Assembly: GCA_014529385.2 (NCBI GenBank)
Contig: CM043952.1
Span: 149,321,057 to 149,385,056 of the forward strand
DNA: 64,000 nucleotides
Origin: Adiantum capillus-veneris
Taxonomy: Eukaryota > Streptophyta > Polypodiopsida > Polypodiales > Pteridaceae
Direction: 5' to 3'
The notes under the pieces are model-generated. The model searched no databases. It was not told the origin of the DNA and saw only the letters and a list, made by a program, of their open reading frames with translations. Numbering within the stretch: position 1 is the stretch's first letter; the number at the start of each line of letters is the position of its first letter. The translations under genes were made by a program, and so were the position numbers. This document shows positions 35,667-47,883 of this stretch, in pieces.

Positions 35667-37122
35667 TCAGATGGGAGTTGGCCTTGGCCTTAGCATACGC
35701 GCGGCTCTTGGGTCCCATATTTCGTATGATGGTGTACCAGACGGTGGTCCAAAGTTTACAGGCGTGGCCCTAGGCATAGGGGGTGCCTGATATGGCATGT
35801 TATTATTAAATGGCATGGCTCCACTTGTATAAGAGCTTGGATAATGCCATTGTGGATTGTAAGCTCTTGGAATAATCGGAGGTGTAGGAGCTACATGAGG
35901 CTGAGGTACGACAGGTGCACATGATTGATACATACATGTAGGTATAGTTGGGGGCACTGTGCTACTAGGCATCGGCGCAGTATTAACAAATGAACTCCAT
36001 GGTGTACTTCTTGTCATGCTCACCACTGGTATATGCATGGTAGCCGTAGTGTCATTAAGAGAAAGATGAGCTAGATCTGGGAAGTTAAAGCTGCCACTTG
36101 TGGGCTCAGATTGTACTAAGGCTCCTTGCGAAACAACATATGGAGGATCATATAGAAGATCGAACGCTATATGCAAGCAACAAGGGAGAGGGAAATTGAG
36201 AACCTATGAAGGCTAGAACAAAGTCGAGCCCTGAAAGCAAAGGCTCCTATGACAACAATCATGCCAGCCGAGCAAACCGAGTGCTCCCAAGGTAGCAGTC
36301 ATGGAGGGGCAAGCGATGGGGAGCAATAATGCTTCCACTTCGAGGGAAACCTCCAGCACGCCAGGCCTAGATGGGATATTCCTAAACGAAAATTGGGAGT
36401 ATGACCTACAAGCAGAAGCTTTAGCTGATCGGTACACAGGACACACCTATCATGTGGGTTGGTTAGGTGTTCTACAATCCACATCGGGTGCTACTAGCAT
36501 AGATGAGCAACAACAGAAAGTCTGTGATGTCCTCCATAGGATTGTCGAGTTAGAAAGACAGAACACAGGGATCAACATGCCTTCAACATGCCTAATGAGA
36601 TTCTTGGATACGGGAAAGGCCAACCAACCAACCCTATCACAAATGGAGGCTCCTGGCGAAACAGAATATAGCAAGACTCCTACCATCGGGTAGTAGAACC
36701 TCAGAGGGAGATAGTCCTAAAGGATCAGGAGGTGCAGTGGATGGAACATTCACATGCACACTCTCAAGAAGCATAGGGTCTATTTTAGGCATGAATGACG
36801 AATTTACTTCCCCACTCCCTTCATTTATTTCAATAACCGCATGTTCGGAGCGAGTAGCTCTACTAAGGGTCTCTTTTAAGCGGCTAAACACGCTGGACCC
36901 GGGCCGTGGGCCCATGGCATGCATGTCTTGACTTGAACTATCAGGGTTTGGTGTAGGATACCCCTCCATGACTTCGTAGTCAGAGGAAGAATCACTAGAT
37001 GCGATATGAGGATCTTGGGTCGCACTACCTTGAGTCCCGGCCGAAGGTCCAGAACCTAGGGTGGAGGAATAATGGGTGCCCGCGTAAATGGAGGCACTAC
37101 CAATATGCTCGTGCTCTAACAC
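35667..37122 (-). pseudogene. Gag N-terminal region with an apparent inverted segment
   Basis: Minus-strand frames at 35667-36176 (Pro/Met-rich, PPIIPRAYNPQWHYPSSYTS) and 36637-37122 (Ser-rich, YEVMEGYPTPNPDSSSQDMH) look like N-terminal gag. Between them (36180-36690) the minus strand has only poor frames. The plus strand there has a protein-like open frame of 130 codons (36301-36693) with a helix DEQQQKVCDVLHRIVELERQ. Either a segment was inverted or foreign sequence was inserted. Confidence 0.5.
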
Positions 37123-37129
37123 TCATCCA

Positions 37130-38200
37130 TAGAGTAGGTTCATATGACTTGGATCCCCTAGAAGTGTCAGTGAGTGCCCGTGAAGGCTGCTCACCTAGTA
37201 TTTTTGGGTGTTTTGCAACCCAAGTCTTTTCTTCTTTTTTTTTGATTTTTTGGTCCTTTTTTTTCTGACCCAGCTATAGAATAGAACGTATGATAGCTCA
37301 AAACGAGCGTCTCGGTCAGAGGGACATGCCGTGCTTTACAGCCCTCCGTTTGGTCACTTTATGCCCTCGGAACCCCTAAAACCGTCAATTTCTAGTAGGG
37401 AACTAGGCCCAAATTAGAAAGTCTAAGGGTGCAAGTGGGAAGAGGAGAGAGGAGAGTGGAGGACTTGCCCCACATGCTCTCATTTCCTCTTGAGGGGGTA
37501 GGGTATATATATAAGAGTGAGTCTAGTATATATCATAAGACTGAGGACTAAGGCTTGGGCTTGGGCTTGGGCTTGGGCAAATGATCCCGATCAAAATTTT
37601 AGTGTAGGCCCCCAGTCACTCACGCTTAAATATTTTTGGATTTTTTTTTTAAAAAAAATCTTTTTTTAATTACTTTTTTTTTTTAAGGCGACGACCGCGC
37701 GCGGTTTAGGTGACCCTTTCTTGGCCACACACACTGTCAACACCTACCTAACCTCTCTGTCAACAGCTCATAGCTCACTACCTTATCTACTTACTAACAG
37801 TGCTGCTAACCACTAACTAATCTGCTAACCACTCTGCTAACTGCTTACTGACAGTGAGCTAACTGTCCACCTACTTCCTCTCTCACTACCTTACTGTGCA
37901 AAGACTATGTGCAAGCAAACCTTAACAAAAAACTGTGTACAGACTGTGTGCAAACAGAAATTGCTAACTGTCTACCTACTTACTCATTCACTGCGAACAA
38001 GCTAACGACTACTAATTGTGCAAAGACTGTGTGCAAACAGAAAACACAAGATTATGCAGAAATCACAGAACTTGCAGACAATACAGAAATTAACAACTTG
38101 CAGAAAAATAACTCATTCCTCTTCCTCTTCCTCTTCTTTCCTACTACAAACAACTCATAGAAGAAGCGCAAAGTGCCTCTTGGGCTTAGTGCAGGGCGAT
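37130..38200 (-). other. Long 5' leader of the gypsy element
   Basis: About 1.07 kb between the primer site and gag, without accepted coding sequence. It includes four GGGCTT repeats at 37555-37575, a poly(T)/poly(A) stretch (37640-37685) and many CTAACTGC-like short repeats (37735-38060). Confidence 0.6.
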
Positions 38201-38218
38201 TCCCCGGCAGCGGCGCCG
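38201..38218 (-). promoter_or_regulatory. Primer-binding site, tRNA-Asp type
   Basis: The plus strand reads TCCCCGGCAGCGGCGCC, one base different from the 3' end of plant tRNA-Asp as remembered (TCCCCGGCAACGGCGCC-A). It lies five bases from the 5' LTR. tRNA-Asp priming is common among plant Ty3/gypsy elements of the Tat/Athila type; membership of that group is not shown here. Confidence 0.8.
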
Positions 38219-38222
38219 AAAA

Positions 38223-38813
38223 TGTGCACTCCTTGCCGCACTGTCGAAGCAAGGGACTTGCCTAACACTGTGTGCGAGCCACAGACGGCTCCAAGAACAC
38301 AACTAGCTTAACTAGTAAGCTCAAAAGAGGGCAATGGTGTGTCACTCACCGCTCTATGCTCCTGCCGTGGAGGATTCCTCGCCGCGAAGAAGAAGGAGAC
38401 ACCGCTACGTCGCGCTCAACCGCTTCACCGCCGTCATGCCGCCGCAATGCTCGATCACACACACACACACACACACACTCTCAAGTACACACACACACAC
38501 ACACTAGTACACAAGGAGATGGAGCAATAGCACCTTTCTTGCATTGCACAAATGAGAGAATGAGTGAATTTTAGGTTTAGTTGGCTTTTATATGAGCTCA
38601 CCCCATTCACACTTGGGAGCCCATGCTTAGCCAACTAATCCCTTGAATGTCCCAGTTAGAGTGCGCCTCTCATCGGTGATCACTCTTACCCTTTTCCTAT
38701 TGGACCGACAAGCCCGGTACCTGACTCTACCAAATAAATAATACAATGTCCACCGTAGGTTACAACGTCCGTCTCGTAGGTGATAGGGTGTCTGTGAGCC
38801 GTGAGGGTTAACA
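38223..38813 (-). repeat. 5' LTR of the 13.8-kb gypsy element
   Basis: 591 bp with plus-strand ends TGTGCACTCC...GGTTAACA, matching 25032-25614 with about 14 substitutions by eye. It holds a longer (CA)n tract (38455-38511). On the coding strand it should contain the element promoter. Confidence 0.95.
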
Positions 38814-38818
38814 GAATT
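38814..38818. repeat. Target-site duplication GAATT (right)
   Basis: Identical to 25027-25031, the exact five bases flanking the other LTR. Confidence 0.9.
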
Positions 38819-40290
38819 CAAGATCGTTCACAAGCCAGACAAATCACATTGCGGGGCTGATTTTCTTTCTAGAAGCACTGAAGGCTATTCAAAAACATCA
38901 TTGAGAGATGAACTAGTAGATGTTGAATTACTTCAGAGTGTACCTGAGGAAGAGCATGATCCAGAATGGCAAGAAGTGTATGATTTCCTTCAGCTAGGCA
39001 AATTCCCAGAAGGTTGGTCTCAGAACAGGAAAAAGGCACTGAGTCTAAAGTTCACCATCATTGCAGGAGTGCTTGATAGGTTGGGTATTGATGGTGTCCT
39101 TCGGCGATGTGTGCCATTAAAAGGATGAATGCGAATTATTATTGAGGCCCATATTGGAGATACAAGAGGTCATTTTTCAACTAACATCACCTATAAGATA
39201 ATTATTCAAGCAAGATTATGGTGGCAATCAATGATGGCTGATGTCAAAACTTTTTGTATAAAACATGTAATATATACCAAAGGATGGGTAGATCTACATC
39301 AGCTAATATGACATCTCTGACTCCTACATCAGCTAATATGACACCTCTAACTCCAATACAACCACTGGGAGTATTTATGAAATGGGGACTTGACTTCATG
39401 GACCATTCAAGAAGGTGACTCCCAAAAAGAATAAATACATCATGATGGCTACGTGCTATGTCAGCAAATGGGTGGAGGCTAAAGCACTTCCAAATAACAC
39501 TGCCAGGTCTACTGCCTTATTCATTTATAAGAATATCATTTGCAGATATGCCTATCCTATTGAAATAGTGTCAAACCAGGGCCCTCGTTTCATCAATGAC
39601 ACAATGGAGATCCGCATGGAGATGTTTTCAGTCAAACACAAGAAATCAACGCCATAGATCTTTGAGTGACCCTTAACAGGCTGAAACTCCAATTCAACCG
39701 TCAAAAGAATGTAACCATGGTTTAGACTAAGAAAGTAGAAGATGCCAAGGAAGCAACAACTAAAGCAAGCCAAGAGGTAGTAGAGCTCAATCAATTAGTG
39801 GAAAAGTTATAGAGGGATAAGCAAAAGCTGCAGAGATGGAGCTCAAGAAAGTAAAGAAAGATGTTGAAGACCCTTACACAGATCTTGAAAGAGAAATAGA
39901 TGCAAATAGACACTTTTGAGTGTAGTGCAATGAAATGGAAGAGATTTTGGAAAAGGAGCGAAAGAGATACTCAATATTATGTGATTCTTATGATGCTATC
40001 AAGCAAAACCTTTCCACTCTCCTTGCTAACCAAGATGTGGCACGAGCAATATCAACTTCTCTCCCTTCTACGACAAATTATAAAGAAGTCAAAGCATTCA
40101 GGGTTCATCTAAAAAAAAGAAGTTGCAAAGACAACTATTGATAACTGGGATGCTCACAACTAATGCCCAAAGAGAGCAATAGATCAAAGAGCTGCAAGAA
40201 CACCTTTTCAAAGCAAAAGTAGATTTAGCTGCACAAATAGAGATGCATGCTCAAGAATTAAAAGAAAAAGCTATCTAATCTTTATTCTTA
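38814..40290 (+). pseudogene. Old Ty3/gypsy relic, part 2 (RNase H end, integrase, coiled-coil tail)
   Basis: The plus-strand frame resumes with EFKIVHKPDKSHCGADFLSR, which completes the RNase H end cut at 25031. Integrase pieces follow in several frames: a zinc-binding region (39129-39311, HIGDTRGH and later a Cys-to-other change), the core YVSKWVEAKALP and VSNQGPRFIND (39450-39610). After 39660 the sequence codes for Glu/Lys-rich coiled-coil-like pieces with many stops. The second Asp of the core reads S-N-Q-G rather than S-D-Q-G, so a catalytic acidic residue is lost. Confidence 0.8.
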
Positions 40291-40564
40291 TTAACTAAAT
40301 AATTATATAAAATTGCTAAATTTTATTTTTATTCAGCTAAAAATTAGCCAAAATTTTTATTCCCACTCGTATATACATGCTCTCGATCTAGGCACCATGA
40401 TTGTCAAAATTTGGTCGATATGGCTCATTAATATGTCTGATAAGAGGTTAAAACCAAATAAAAAGCAAAAATGAAGCAACAAAGTAAGAAAAACACACAC
40501 TTTATACACTATACACATTGGTTATGTACGTAGAATAATTCATGATGCTGGCTCTTGCTCCTGT

Positions 40565-41328
40565 ATCCACAAGTGCTCATTCTATCGATCCATTTGGAAG
40601 CAGTATGTTGATGCGTACATCCATGCCTCCAAGCCAATTGTGCTCCACCTAAATATTCCAATTTGAGGAGGTGCCATTTTGAGTTGTGGTTGGATCAACA
40701 ATTTGCTTCTTTGTTCTTTGCGCTTTAAAATCCTTACCTTAGCTTCCTCCTGAGCCTTTGCTTTATTTGCTTGGGCTTGCTTCTTTGTTTCACCAGCTTC
40801 ATGGATCTTCTCCAACATTTCAATGGTCAATGACAAATGATACTTCTTAAACCTGCATCCACTGATCCAATTTGGCATCTCTTCTCCCTCTAATGTAGCA
40901 AGCTATATGGCTCCACTAGATGATATGTTATGAATCACAAATGGGCCATTACCTCGCTTCTTTAATTTCTTGCAGTGTTGTTTCAAGGTGTATACTAACA
41001 CATAGTCCTCCCTTTTGAACTTCTTGTTGGGATCATGGAATCCTCTTGTGCCTGTTTTTGTAGCATAAATGCCAGCGCCAGCTCTTAAGAAGCATGAATC
41101 ATCTAGCTTCTCATGAATATAAAACCTCTTCTCGATAGCTCATGACCTATCCAATCTAAGTCTTTGGCTACTCCAAGAATAGGAATCAAGAAATCTATGG
41201 GAAATATGGCATTAAGTCCAAAAACTGCATTAAAAGGAGTTGTTTCAATTGATGTTTTGTGAACCACTATGTACGCCCATAAAGTTAAATGTAGCTTTTG
41301 TTCCCAACCTACTCTTGATTCACTTACT
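40565..41328 (-). pseudogene. Third gypsy relic, integrase C-terminal part
   Basis: On the minus strand LHLTLWAYIVVHKTSIETTP, VFGLNAIFPIDFLIP and VAKDLDWIGHEL give the usual LWAYR-x-x-x-K-T ... G-x-x-A-V-x-P region of plant gypsy integrases. A Lys/Glu/Ala-rich helix (40700-40800) and a tail follow. The upstream integrase core and RNase H are absent because a copia fragment begins at about 41329. Confidence 0.75.
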
Positions 41329-42521
41329 AGAAAGAAGTTGGACCCCAAGTAACACAAATGTATCTTCATTGGCTATGGTCAAGATGGAGAGATGGGTTAT
41401 CATCTCTGGGACCCAAAACCTTGAAGACTTATTTGCAGCTCACAAGTGATCTTCATTGATTGAAGATGCATATAGAGCCTATGAAAGAGGTTGAGTATCA
41501 CAAAGTGAGATTTGAATATGTAGCCTCAAGTCAAGCTCCCCAAATAGCTCAGTCTACTGGCAATGTACTTACCACTAATAGTGCTCCAAAGAGAGCTAGT
41601 GATGCTCTTGAGAGAGCAAAGTCTAGCAGCAGTGAGGATATCTACACATGTCTTTCATGCCCCTGAGCACTTTCAACTAGGGTTAGACTATTTGTTGGTC
41701 ACTGACTGCGGAGAGCCTACCTGCTCCCAACAGTCTATTGAGATGGAAGATAGTGTTAAGTGGGAGCAGACAATGCAATTAGAGTATAACTCAATTATGG
41801 CTAATGAAACTTGGGAATTGATAAATTTGCCAAAGGGTAAACAAGCCTTGCCTTGCAAATGGGTGTATAAGAAGAAGTACATGGCAGAAGATCATGAGCC
41901 TAAGTATAAGGCTAGATTGGTTGCTAAGGGTTTCAGGCAAAAAAAGGCATGGCCTTTGATGAGATTTTCTCTCCAGTAGTCAAGATGATTACATTGCCTT
42001 GTGCTTGGACTAGTAGCCATTGAGGACATGGAACTTGTCTAGATAGACGTGAAAATTGCTTTCCTTCATGGAGATCTTCATGAGAATGTCTACATGAAAG
42101 CCAAAGGGTTTTGACATCAAACCTAAAAAGCCTACAAGGGTAGAGCTGGTGTGTAGATTGCATAAGGCATTGTATGGACTAAAGCAGGGCTCAAGACAGT
42201 GGTACATGAAGTTTAACAAGCACATGAAATCCCAAGTCTATAAGGAGCCAAGAAGATCACTGCTTGTATACCAGGAAGTTAAACGATGGTTCATTCACTT
42301 ATCATCTTGATACTTTATGTTGATGATATACTTGTTGCTGGGAAGTCTAAAGATGAGATTGCCATCTTGAAAAAGTCACTAGCATGCAATTTGCTATGAA
42401 GGATTTGGGAGATGCAAGTCACTTTTGTGGTATGCATATTAAGAGGATAGAAAACATGGAATACTAGAGTTGTCTCCAAGAAACATATATTCACAAGGTC
42501 TTGCAACATTTTAATATGCAG
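41329..42521 (+). pseudogene. Ty1/copia fragment (integrase tail and RT) replacing the middle of a gypsy relic
   Basis: The segment aligns by eye along its length with 58177-59340 of the copia element further right: CIFIGYGQDGEMGYHLWDPK, then WELINLPKGKQALPCKWVYK, KARLVAKGFRQKK and the ILYVDDILV-type region near 42310. It starts and ends abruptly, without LTRs. The start shares AGAAAGAAG-x-TGGACCCCAAGT with the copia copy at the junction. Multiple stops and frame changes. It sits between two parts of one minus-strand gypsy relic. Confidence 0.8.
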
Positions 42522-44100
42522 GGGGGCAAGGCATTTCTTTATTTCTCAGCATCAAACTTGGGAGCATCATTCTTGCTAAGTTTTTCACCATCCTTTGGAA
42601 TGTGGCGAGTGCATGTGATAAGCCAAATGGCATTGCTCTATAAGCAAGTATGCCCCATTCTATAGCAAAAATTGTCTTATGATGATCCTCTGGCTTTAAG
42701 GCAAGCGGATTATAGCCTGAAAAGCCGTCAAGAAAGCTATAAGCTTATAGACATCAATAAAGCTATAAGCTTCCTTTCTTGCAACTCATTCTATCACATG
42801 ATCTATAATAGGCATGGCATAGTTGTCTCTTATTGTAGCTGCATTTACCTGCTTGAGATTCACACATACTTGTAACTTCCTGTTTTTCTTGGGTACTACC
42901 ACAATTGGGGAAACCCAGTGTGTGCTCAATCTCATTGATAAACCCTGCCTCTTTAAGCTCGTTGACCTTCTTTGCAAAGGTTTCATTATATGTATAGGAT
43001 GTTGCCTATGAGGCTTTGCATCACTTTTAAGGGATATCATGTGTTGACAAATGTCTTGATCTACACCCTTAGGATCTTTATAAGAACATGCAAATATATC
43101 TCTATGCTCTTTGAATGTATCTATCAAGAACTGCTCTTCCTCTTCGGTGAGTTCAGTGGTAATATATGCGAGTCTTGATTCTTCTCTTGGTTTAACTAAA
43201 TCTATGTGCTTGGCTTTATCATGACCATTGTAATTTGTCTTTGGTTCTTTAAGTTCCCACATTGGTTGTTGATGAACCACTATCTTGCAATTTTGTATGG
43301 TGTATCTTTTATAGTGAGAGGGTACGTCAAATTGATCTATGCATAAACCCTCTTCACTCTCCCTCTTTGTTGTCTAAACCTCTTTCAAAGTTTTTTTCAA
43401 TTTTATGATATTCTGACTTACGCTCAGTTTTTGTCATCCTCGATGACGTCTCAGTTGTGCTTTGGTTTTTAACTTGCTTTGTATTTTAGGATTATTTGTC
43501 TTTGTTAAACCAGGTGTCATGTGAATCTCCTTGTGATCTTGTCCTTGACACAATTTGTTGCTCCTACGAGCATCAAATACTACGTCTTATTCCTCATAAG
43601 AGGCATAGGCCTCTCCTTTGTTTCCACTTCCTCACTTGTTTTGAGTGATACCTTTCTTGTCTTCTAGGTTTTTATTAGGAAAATTGTAGAAGATCACCTC
43701 TTTTTCTTTTGATTTTGTTTCATTTCCACAGCTACTTGATACCTTATCATTTGAGTCCCAAAAGCTCATTCTCCTGTGAGTCCTAAAATTCTTCTTCGCT
43801 TTCATCACTCAAATACCTAATAAAATCTCATCAACTGTACGTTTACACTCAATAGTTTTGTATTTAGGTGCTTGATCTCTGACCCCGAGTCCATGATAAC
43901 ACTCACCATCTGGAAGAGTATTAAATCACAACCCTCTTCGTCATAAAATTTTGTTGGATCATTCCTTGACAACGACACCAATGTTAGCGGATCATTGCAA
44001 ACGGACATCCATAGCATAGCTTTTTGGCACGAACATACTCTTGTCAATACTTGGGGAAGTGACTCAAATGGGACATGGAGACTCTTTGAGGGTGTCAAAT
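42522..44100 (-). pseudogene. Third gypsy relic, Pol N-terminal half (linker and RT start)
   Basis: Minus-strand 42786-43280 carries DIFACSYKDPKGVDQDICQH, HWVSPIVVVPKKNRKLQVCV and VNLKQVNAATIRDNYAMP, which is the start of RT. 42530-42785 continues with SFLDGFSGYN and AYRAMPFGLSHALATFQRMV. Further upstream (43300-44100) is broken linker. It is close in sequence to the old plus-strand gypsy at 23540 (DVFAWEHKNLKGVDPEVCQH), so probably the same lineage in the opposite direction. The catalytic Asp pair region and everything to the integrase core are missing. Confidence 0.78.
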
Positions 44101-45600
44101 CTCAAGAAATGAACCTAACAATAATGGACATCAATCTCTATAAGCAAATCAATAACTCAAAATCAAAAAAGATGTGTATGTCCTATCTTATAGCTCTTGA
44201 TCATCACGTTGTTTTGATGACTAAACTTATGGGATAGCCACAAAATTTTAGGAAAATCTATACTATATCTAAGGAAACTAGTCTACAAAGTTTGGCAGCA
44301 TTTTGACAAGGTACAAAAATCACGATCCATAATTTACCAGGTCATAAAAATTGCAACAGAACCATTCAAACAGGTTGCCCTAAGGTTTAAGAACATTTTC
44401 CTATAGTCAAAATGTCATATAAAAATGATTTAAGCACTCAAGTCTAAAAATAAGGCTTGCAGACACTTAGTCTCACAAAACACAGTAGAGCTTAAAGTGC
44501 TTACACTTCAATGAAAGAGCAAGAGAAGAGGAACACGATGCAAGTTTCAAAATGTAAAATAAATTACCCAATCATGAGGTATATTGATTAAAAAAATTAA
44601 ACTAAGTAATTGCTTGACAGCATATACACAAAGCTCCTCTCTTTATTCAAAAGAATGTCTCCTTTCAAACTACAGCCATTGGCTTGTATACCTAGGGATT
44701 AATTAATGGTCATCGGTTGGTTACTTGGCCTTTCATACACAATAAGACATTTACAACTCAAGAACTTGTAAGTTTTGGGATATTAGGGATCAAAATTACA
44801 TAGGCTCATGTGTGTGGCTCTGAAAAAAATAGGGTACATAATAGGGTATAATATATGAAAAATGCGGCTCTCAACAATGTGTCCGACTAGGAGGGTGCCC
44901 ATAAGTTGTACTGGCAAAACACAAACACACACACACAAACTAAATATCTTCTATCAAAATCACCTCAAGCTCATATAGCTCAAGGTAAAATAATATATAA
45001 GGTGAATAATTATTGACTAAACAAAAGTGTGGTTTAGATACAACTGACTCTATCACGGTTTTACATATTTCAATAGATGTTAATACAAAATCTTAGTATC
45101 AATTTCCCAAGGAAGAGAAATGTGACTTTTATCTTGCAATTGGCTAAGGGAGTGGTAACTTGTCCTTGGTAGATAATATGTCATCTTATGGTTGAACAAT
45201 AAGATGCACATAATAGAAATTGAAGGTGGCCTAGCTAAAGTAGAAGGAATGATTGCAAAAGAAGAACATGTGTGCCTTTACACCTAGCTATTTTGAGGAC
45301 ACTCTACTAACCTCTCTCCACCACCTCTTCTTCTCTTTCCCTCTATCTAGTATTTTCTCTCTTTCGTCTCCTCCTACTTTAAGACCTCTTGATTATTGCT
45401 CTTAGCTAGGTTGAAAAATTGAGCTAACGATATGCTTTCATAGAATCTTGTATAGCTTTCTCATTGGAATCAATGAGATTTTTCCAACACTATTGAAGTG
45501 CTTAGAAACACAAGCAATAACTTGACCTACACACAAATGGTTGTTGAAAACAACCTAAACAATAGCCACATGAAAAATCAAGCAAAAAGTTTACCTCAAA
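44101..45600. other. Gene-free AT-rich interval
   Basis: No coding sequence or repeat structure could be supported over about 1.5 kb between the third gypsy relic and the two-gene element. Confidence 0.55.
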
Positions 45601-45817
45601 TGTAAGACAAAGATTTTTTAATAAGATTGGCAAGAAACTGTTTTTTGAGCGTTGACTTAGGGCTGATAATCTTGAATGGTGAAATATTGGGTGATGCACC
45701 AAGGACCTTAGTTGAGGTCTTAATATCTGCAACCGAGAGGAGTGAGACTTTTTGCTCCTCAAGTTTCTTTTTTACTTCGTTAGCATAGTGGAGATTTTTA
45801 GATCTCTCCCCTCCCAT
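45601..45817 (-). CDS. Short Lys-rich open frame (uncertain)
   Basis: A minus-strand frame of about 72 codons starts MGGERSKNLHYANEVKKKLE and is followed immediately by a good splice-donor-like GAG|GTAAAC. It could be a first exon of an unknown gene, but no following exon is visible. It sits back-to-back with the plus-strand gene region starting about 45840. Confidence 0.2.
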
Positions 45818-46023
45818 TCACCCACGTGGCAGCTATTTACAGTGCTAAAAAAAAGCTGCACCGTCAAAAGCTAAACGAAGTAATAGAAACAGCTACATCA
45901 ACTACGCTCTCCACAGTGCGCAGGGTATTGAATAGAAATTTGCCACCACGATTGACGACGCGTAGGATTGGCGCAGGTCGCTTCAGAGTTCGCAGTCAAG
46001 CTCAGGTTCTCTCTCAGCTTCAG

Positions 46024-46077
<54 letters not shown>
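46024..46077. repeat. (CT)n microsatellite in the leader of the plus-strand gene
   Basis: About 27 CT units lie between a possible first exon and the acceptor at 46360. Confidence 0.95.
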
Positions 46078-46079
<2 letters not shown>

Positions 46080-46383
46080 CCACAGTTTTACAAAGTACCA
46101 TGGGTCTCAGGTTCTTTGCTACTTGCTTTGTCTGATGGCTGTCCTCCTCGACGGCGGCCTCACCATGCGTTTGTTTACTCACCACTTTATTCCTTGTTTT
46201 CACAAACTTAGCATGTCACAATTTTATGTAATTCTTTTTTGCTTGCGCTTAATTTGTGCGCTTAATGTGCTTGACAATTTTATGCTTTTAATTTGTTTGT
46301 AGACTTGATATAAAGAAGGGTGGTTAATGTCTTGATAGACTTCTCTTTTCTCTTTTTCAGCTGAGCATTTGTGGATTGTCATA

Positions 46384-47877
46384 ATGGATACAGAGGATAT
46401 ACAAGAGACCGCTGATGATAGGCTGATGTCTTTTCTTTACAAAGTTAATGAACTTACAAGATTTCAAAGTGTCAAACAGATTTTTAATGCTGCCTTTGAT
46501 CTTCAAGCACTTGTGGATGGCTTCTCTACACAAATTAGTGACTTGAAAGAGATATATACAGAATTGATCAGAGATCAGAGACTTGACAATCTTGTTCATT
46601 TTGTTGATATATGCAAAGCAGGTAGCTTGTCAACGACAGGTATTGCAAAGAAGTGGTCAAGCCTTCATCCAGACTGGCAAAAGATCATAAAGCCTTGCAA
46701 ATTTCATGGTAATATGCATTGCCAGTTGGTAGATTATGACCTTGGACTTATCATTTTCTTCAGTGTACTCCCAACACCAGAGGGCAAAGAGATTCCAAAG
46801 CAGATTTCCCAGGCTGAGGAGGACCAGGAGAAAGAGGAGATAGAGATGGAGTTCCATGAAGAGGAAGAGAAGCTACAAAGCACTGAGATGCTGGACATTG
46901 CAAAATTTAAAGCAGAAAACATCACTAAAGTGGAGAATGTTGACATTGAGGATGAAGATGTTGATCCTTTGCATTGCACAGCAACATTTCCCACATACAA
47001 AGTTAACAAAAAGGAATATGTTTTGCTGAATGACATTCAGCATCTTTTTGATCTAAGGGAAGATTATGCTTTGGCAGTTTTGGCTGAGTGGGGATCTAAT
47101 GACATAGGATTTATTGATTACTCACCTTGCCCCTTAGCAGTCTTGGACACAGAGGCATAAAATTTTATTGACAGCTCAAGTGTTGGAAAGCATGTGCAGG
47201 ACATTGTTCTGAGATATGAGCAACAGGGTGTACCTTTTGAAGAGGAGTTCAATGAGATCCAGAAAAGGCTTAAAATAGAGCATATGGGAGAGGAAAAGAC
47301 CAGAGATTATGAAGTAAGGCCAACTAGATCCATTGATATATGGGAACCTGCCTTGTTTGAGGAGGATGAGTCTCCTAAGGTATGTTAATGACCATTTTGC
47401 CCTGTCTTATTAATGTGCTGAACAATTAACCAAGACATATTTTTGCAGATTGAAATACTGGACACAGACAAATTCCTTGGCAGGGGGAAGGGTTCCAGAC
47501 CCTTAAATTTAGGAAGGAACCAGAGCTTGGGACACTTTATTGGGAAGCTCAACAAAGAGACTGTCATTATATTCCATAACAAGTTTACAAGAGAACCATT
47601 GCTGCCAATGCTTGCAATTAAAGCACTTGCAAAGGTTGTTGGTTCATATCAGCTTCCTCCAGGGTTAGAGAAGTTAATATTGGTGGAAAAGGAGGAAGCC
47701 ATCAGAATTTTTGGATTCTTCCCTGGCCTTACTGGTTCTAGAGCTAGTTATTTTGCAACAATGGCATCCTATGTGTTTGCCCACTCTGGGGACCTCAAGA
47801 GACAAATGATAGGCTACAATAAGCAGAAGTTTCTGAAGTTTAGGGGTGAAGTTGATGTACCTTCATCAAAAGACTGA
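46384..47877 (+). pseudogene. Unknown partner protein of the two-gene element (474 codons, one stop)
   Basis: The start is the ATG 46384, 23 bases after a polypyrimidine-AG acceptor at 46360, so an upstream non-coding exon is likely. One intron, 47380-47448 (GTATGTTAAT...TTTTGCAG, 69 bases), joins SPK to IEILDTDKFL in frame. The product has an acidic central region (QAEEDQEKEEIEMEFHEEEE, about residues 142-161). A block with PLHCTATFPTYKVNKKEYVL and FDLREDYALAVLAEWGSNDI comes before the stop, and a more hydrophobic C-terminal part contains LNKETVIIFHNKF and KLILVEKEEAIRIFGFFPG. A TAA at 47158-47160 interrupts an otherwise continuous frame. No known domain is recognised. Its role next to a transposase gene (accessory, DNA-binding or regulatory) is inference. 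Confidence 0.6.
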
Positions 47878-47883
47878 CTTTGC

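Larger units (their letters stand above)
25032..38813 (-). mobile_element. Complete-length Ty3/gypsy element, 13,782 bp, minus strand, with two protease-like domains
   Basis: Both LTRs, the target duplication GAATT, a tRNA-Asp primer site next to the right (5') LTR and a polypurine tract next to the left (3') LTR are present. In transcription order the element encodes gag with zinc knuckles, protease 1, RT, RNase H, integrase, a second protease-like domain, a long linker and a separate acidic reading frame. PR-RT-RH-IN order defines it as Ty3/gypsy. LTRs differ by about 14 substitutions by eye, mostly transitions, plus CA-repeat length, so the insertion is moderately young. Several frameshifts and stops in gag and pol make this copy non-autonomous. 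Confidence 0.93.
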
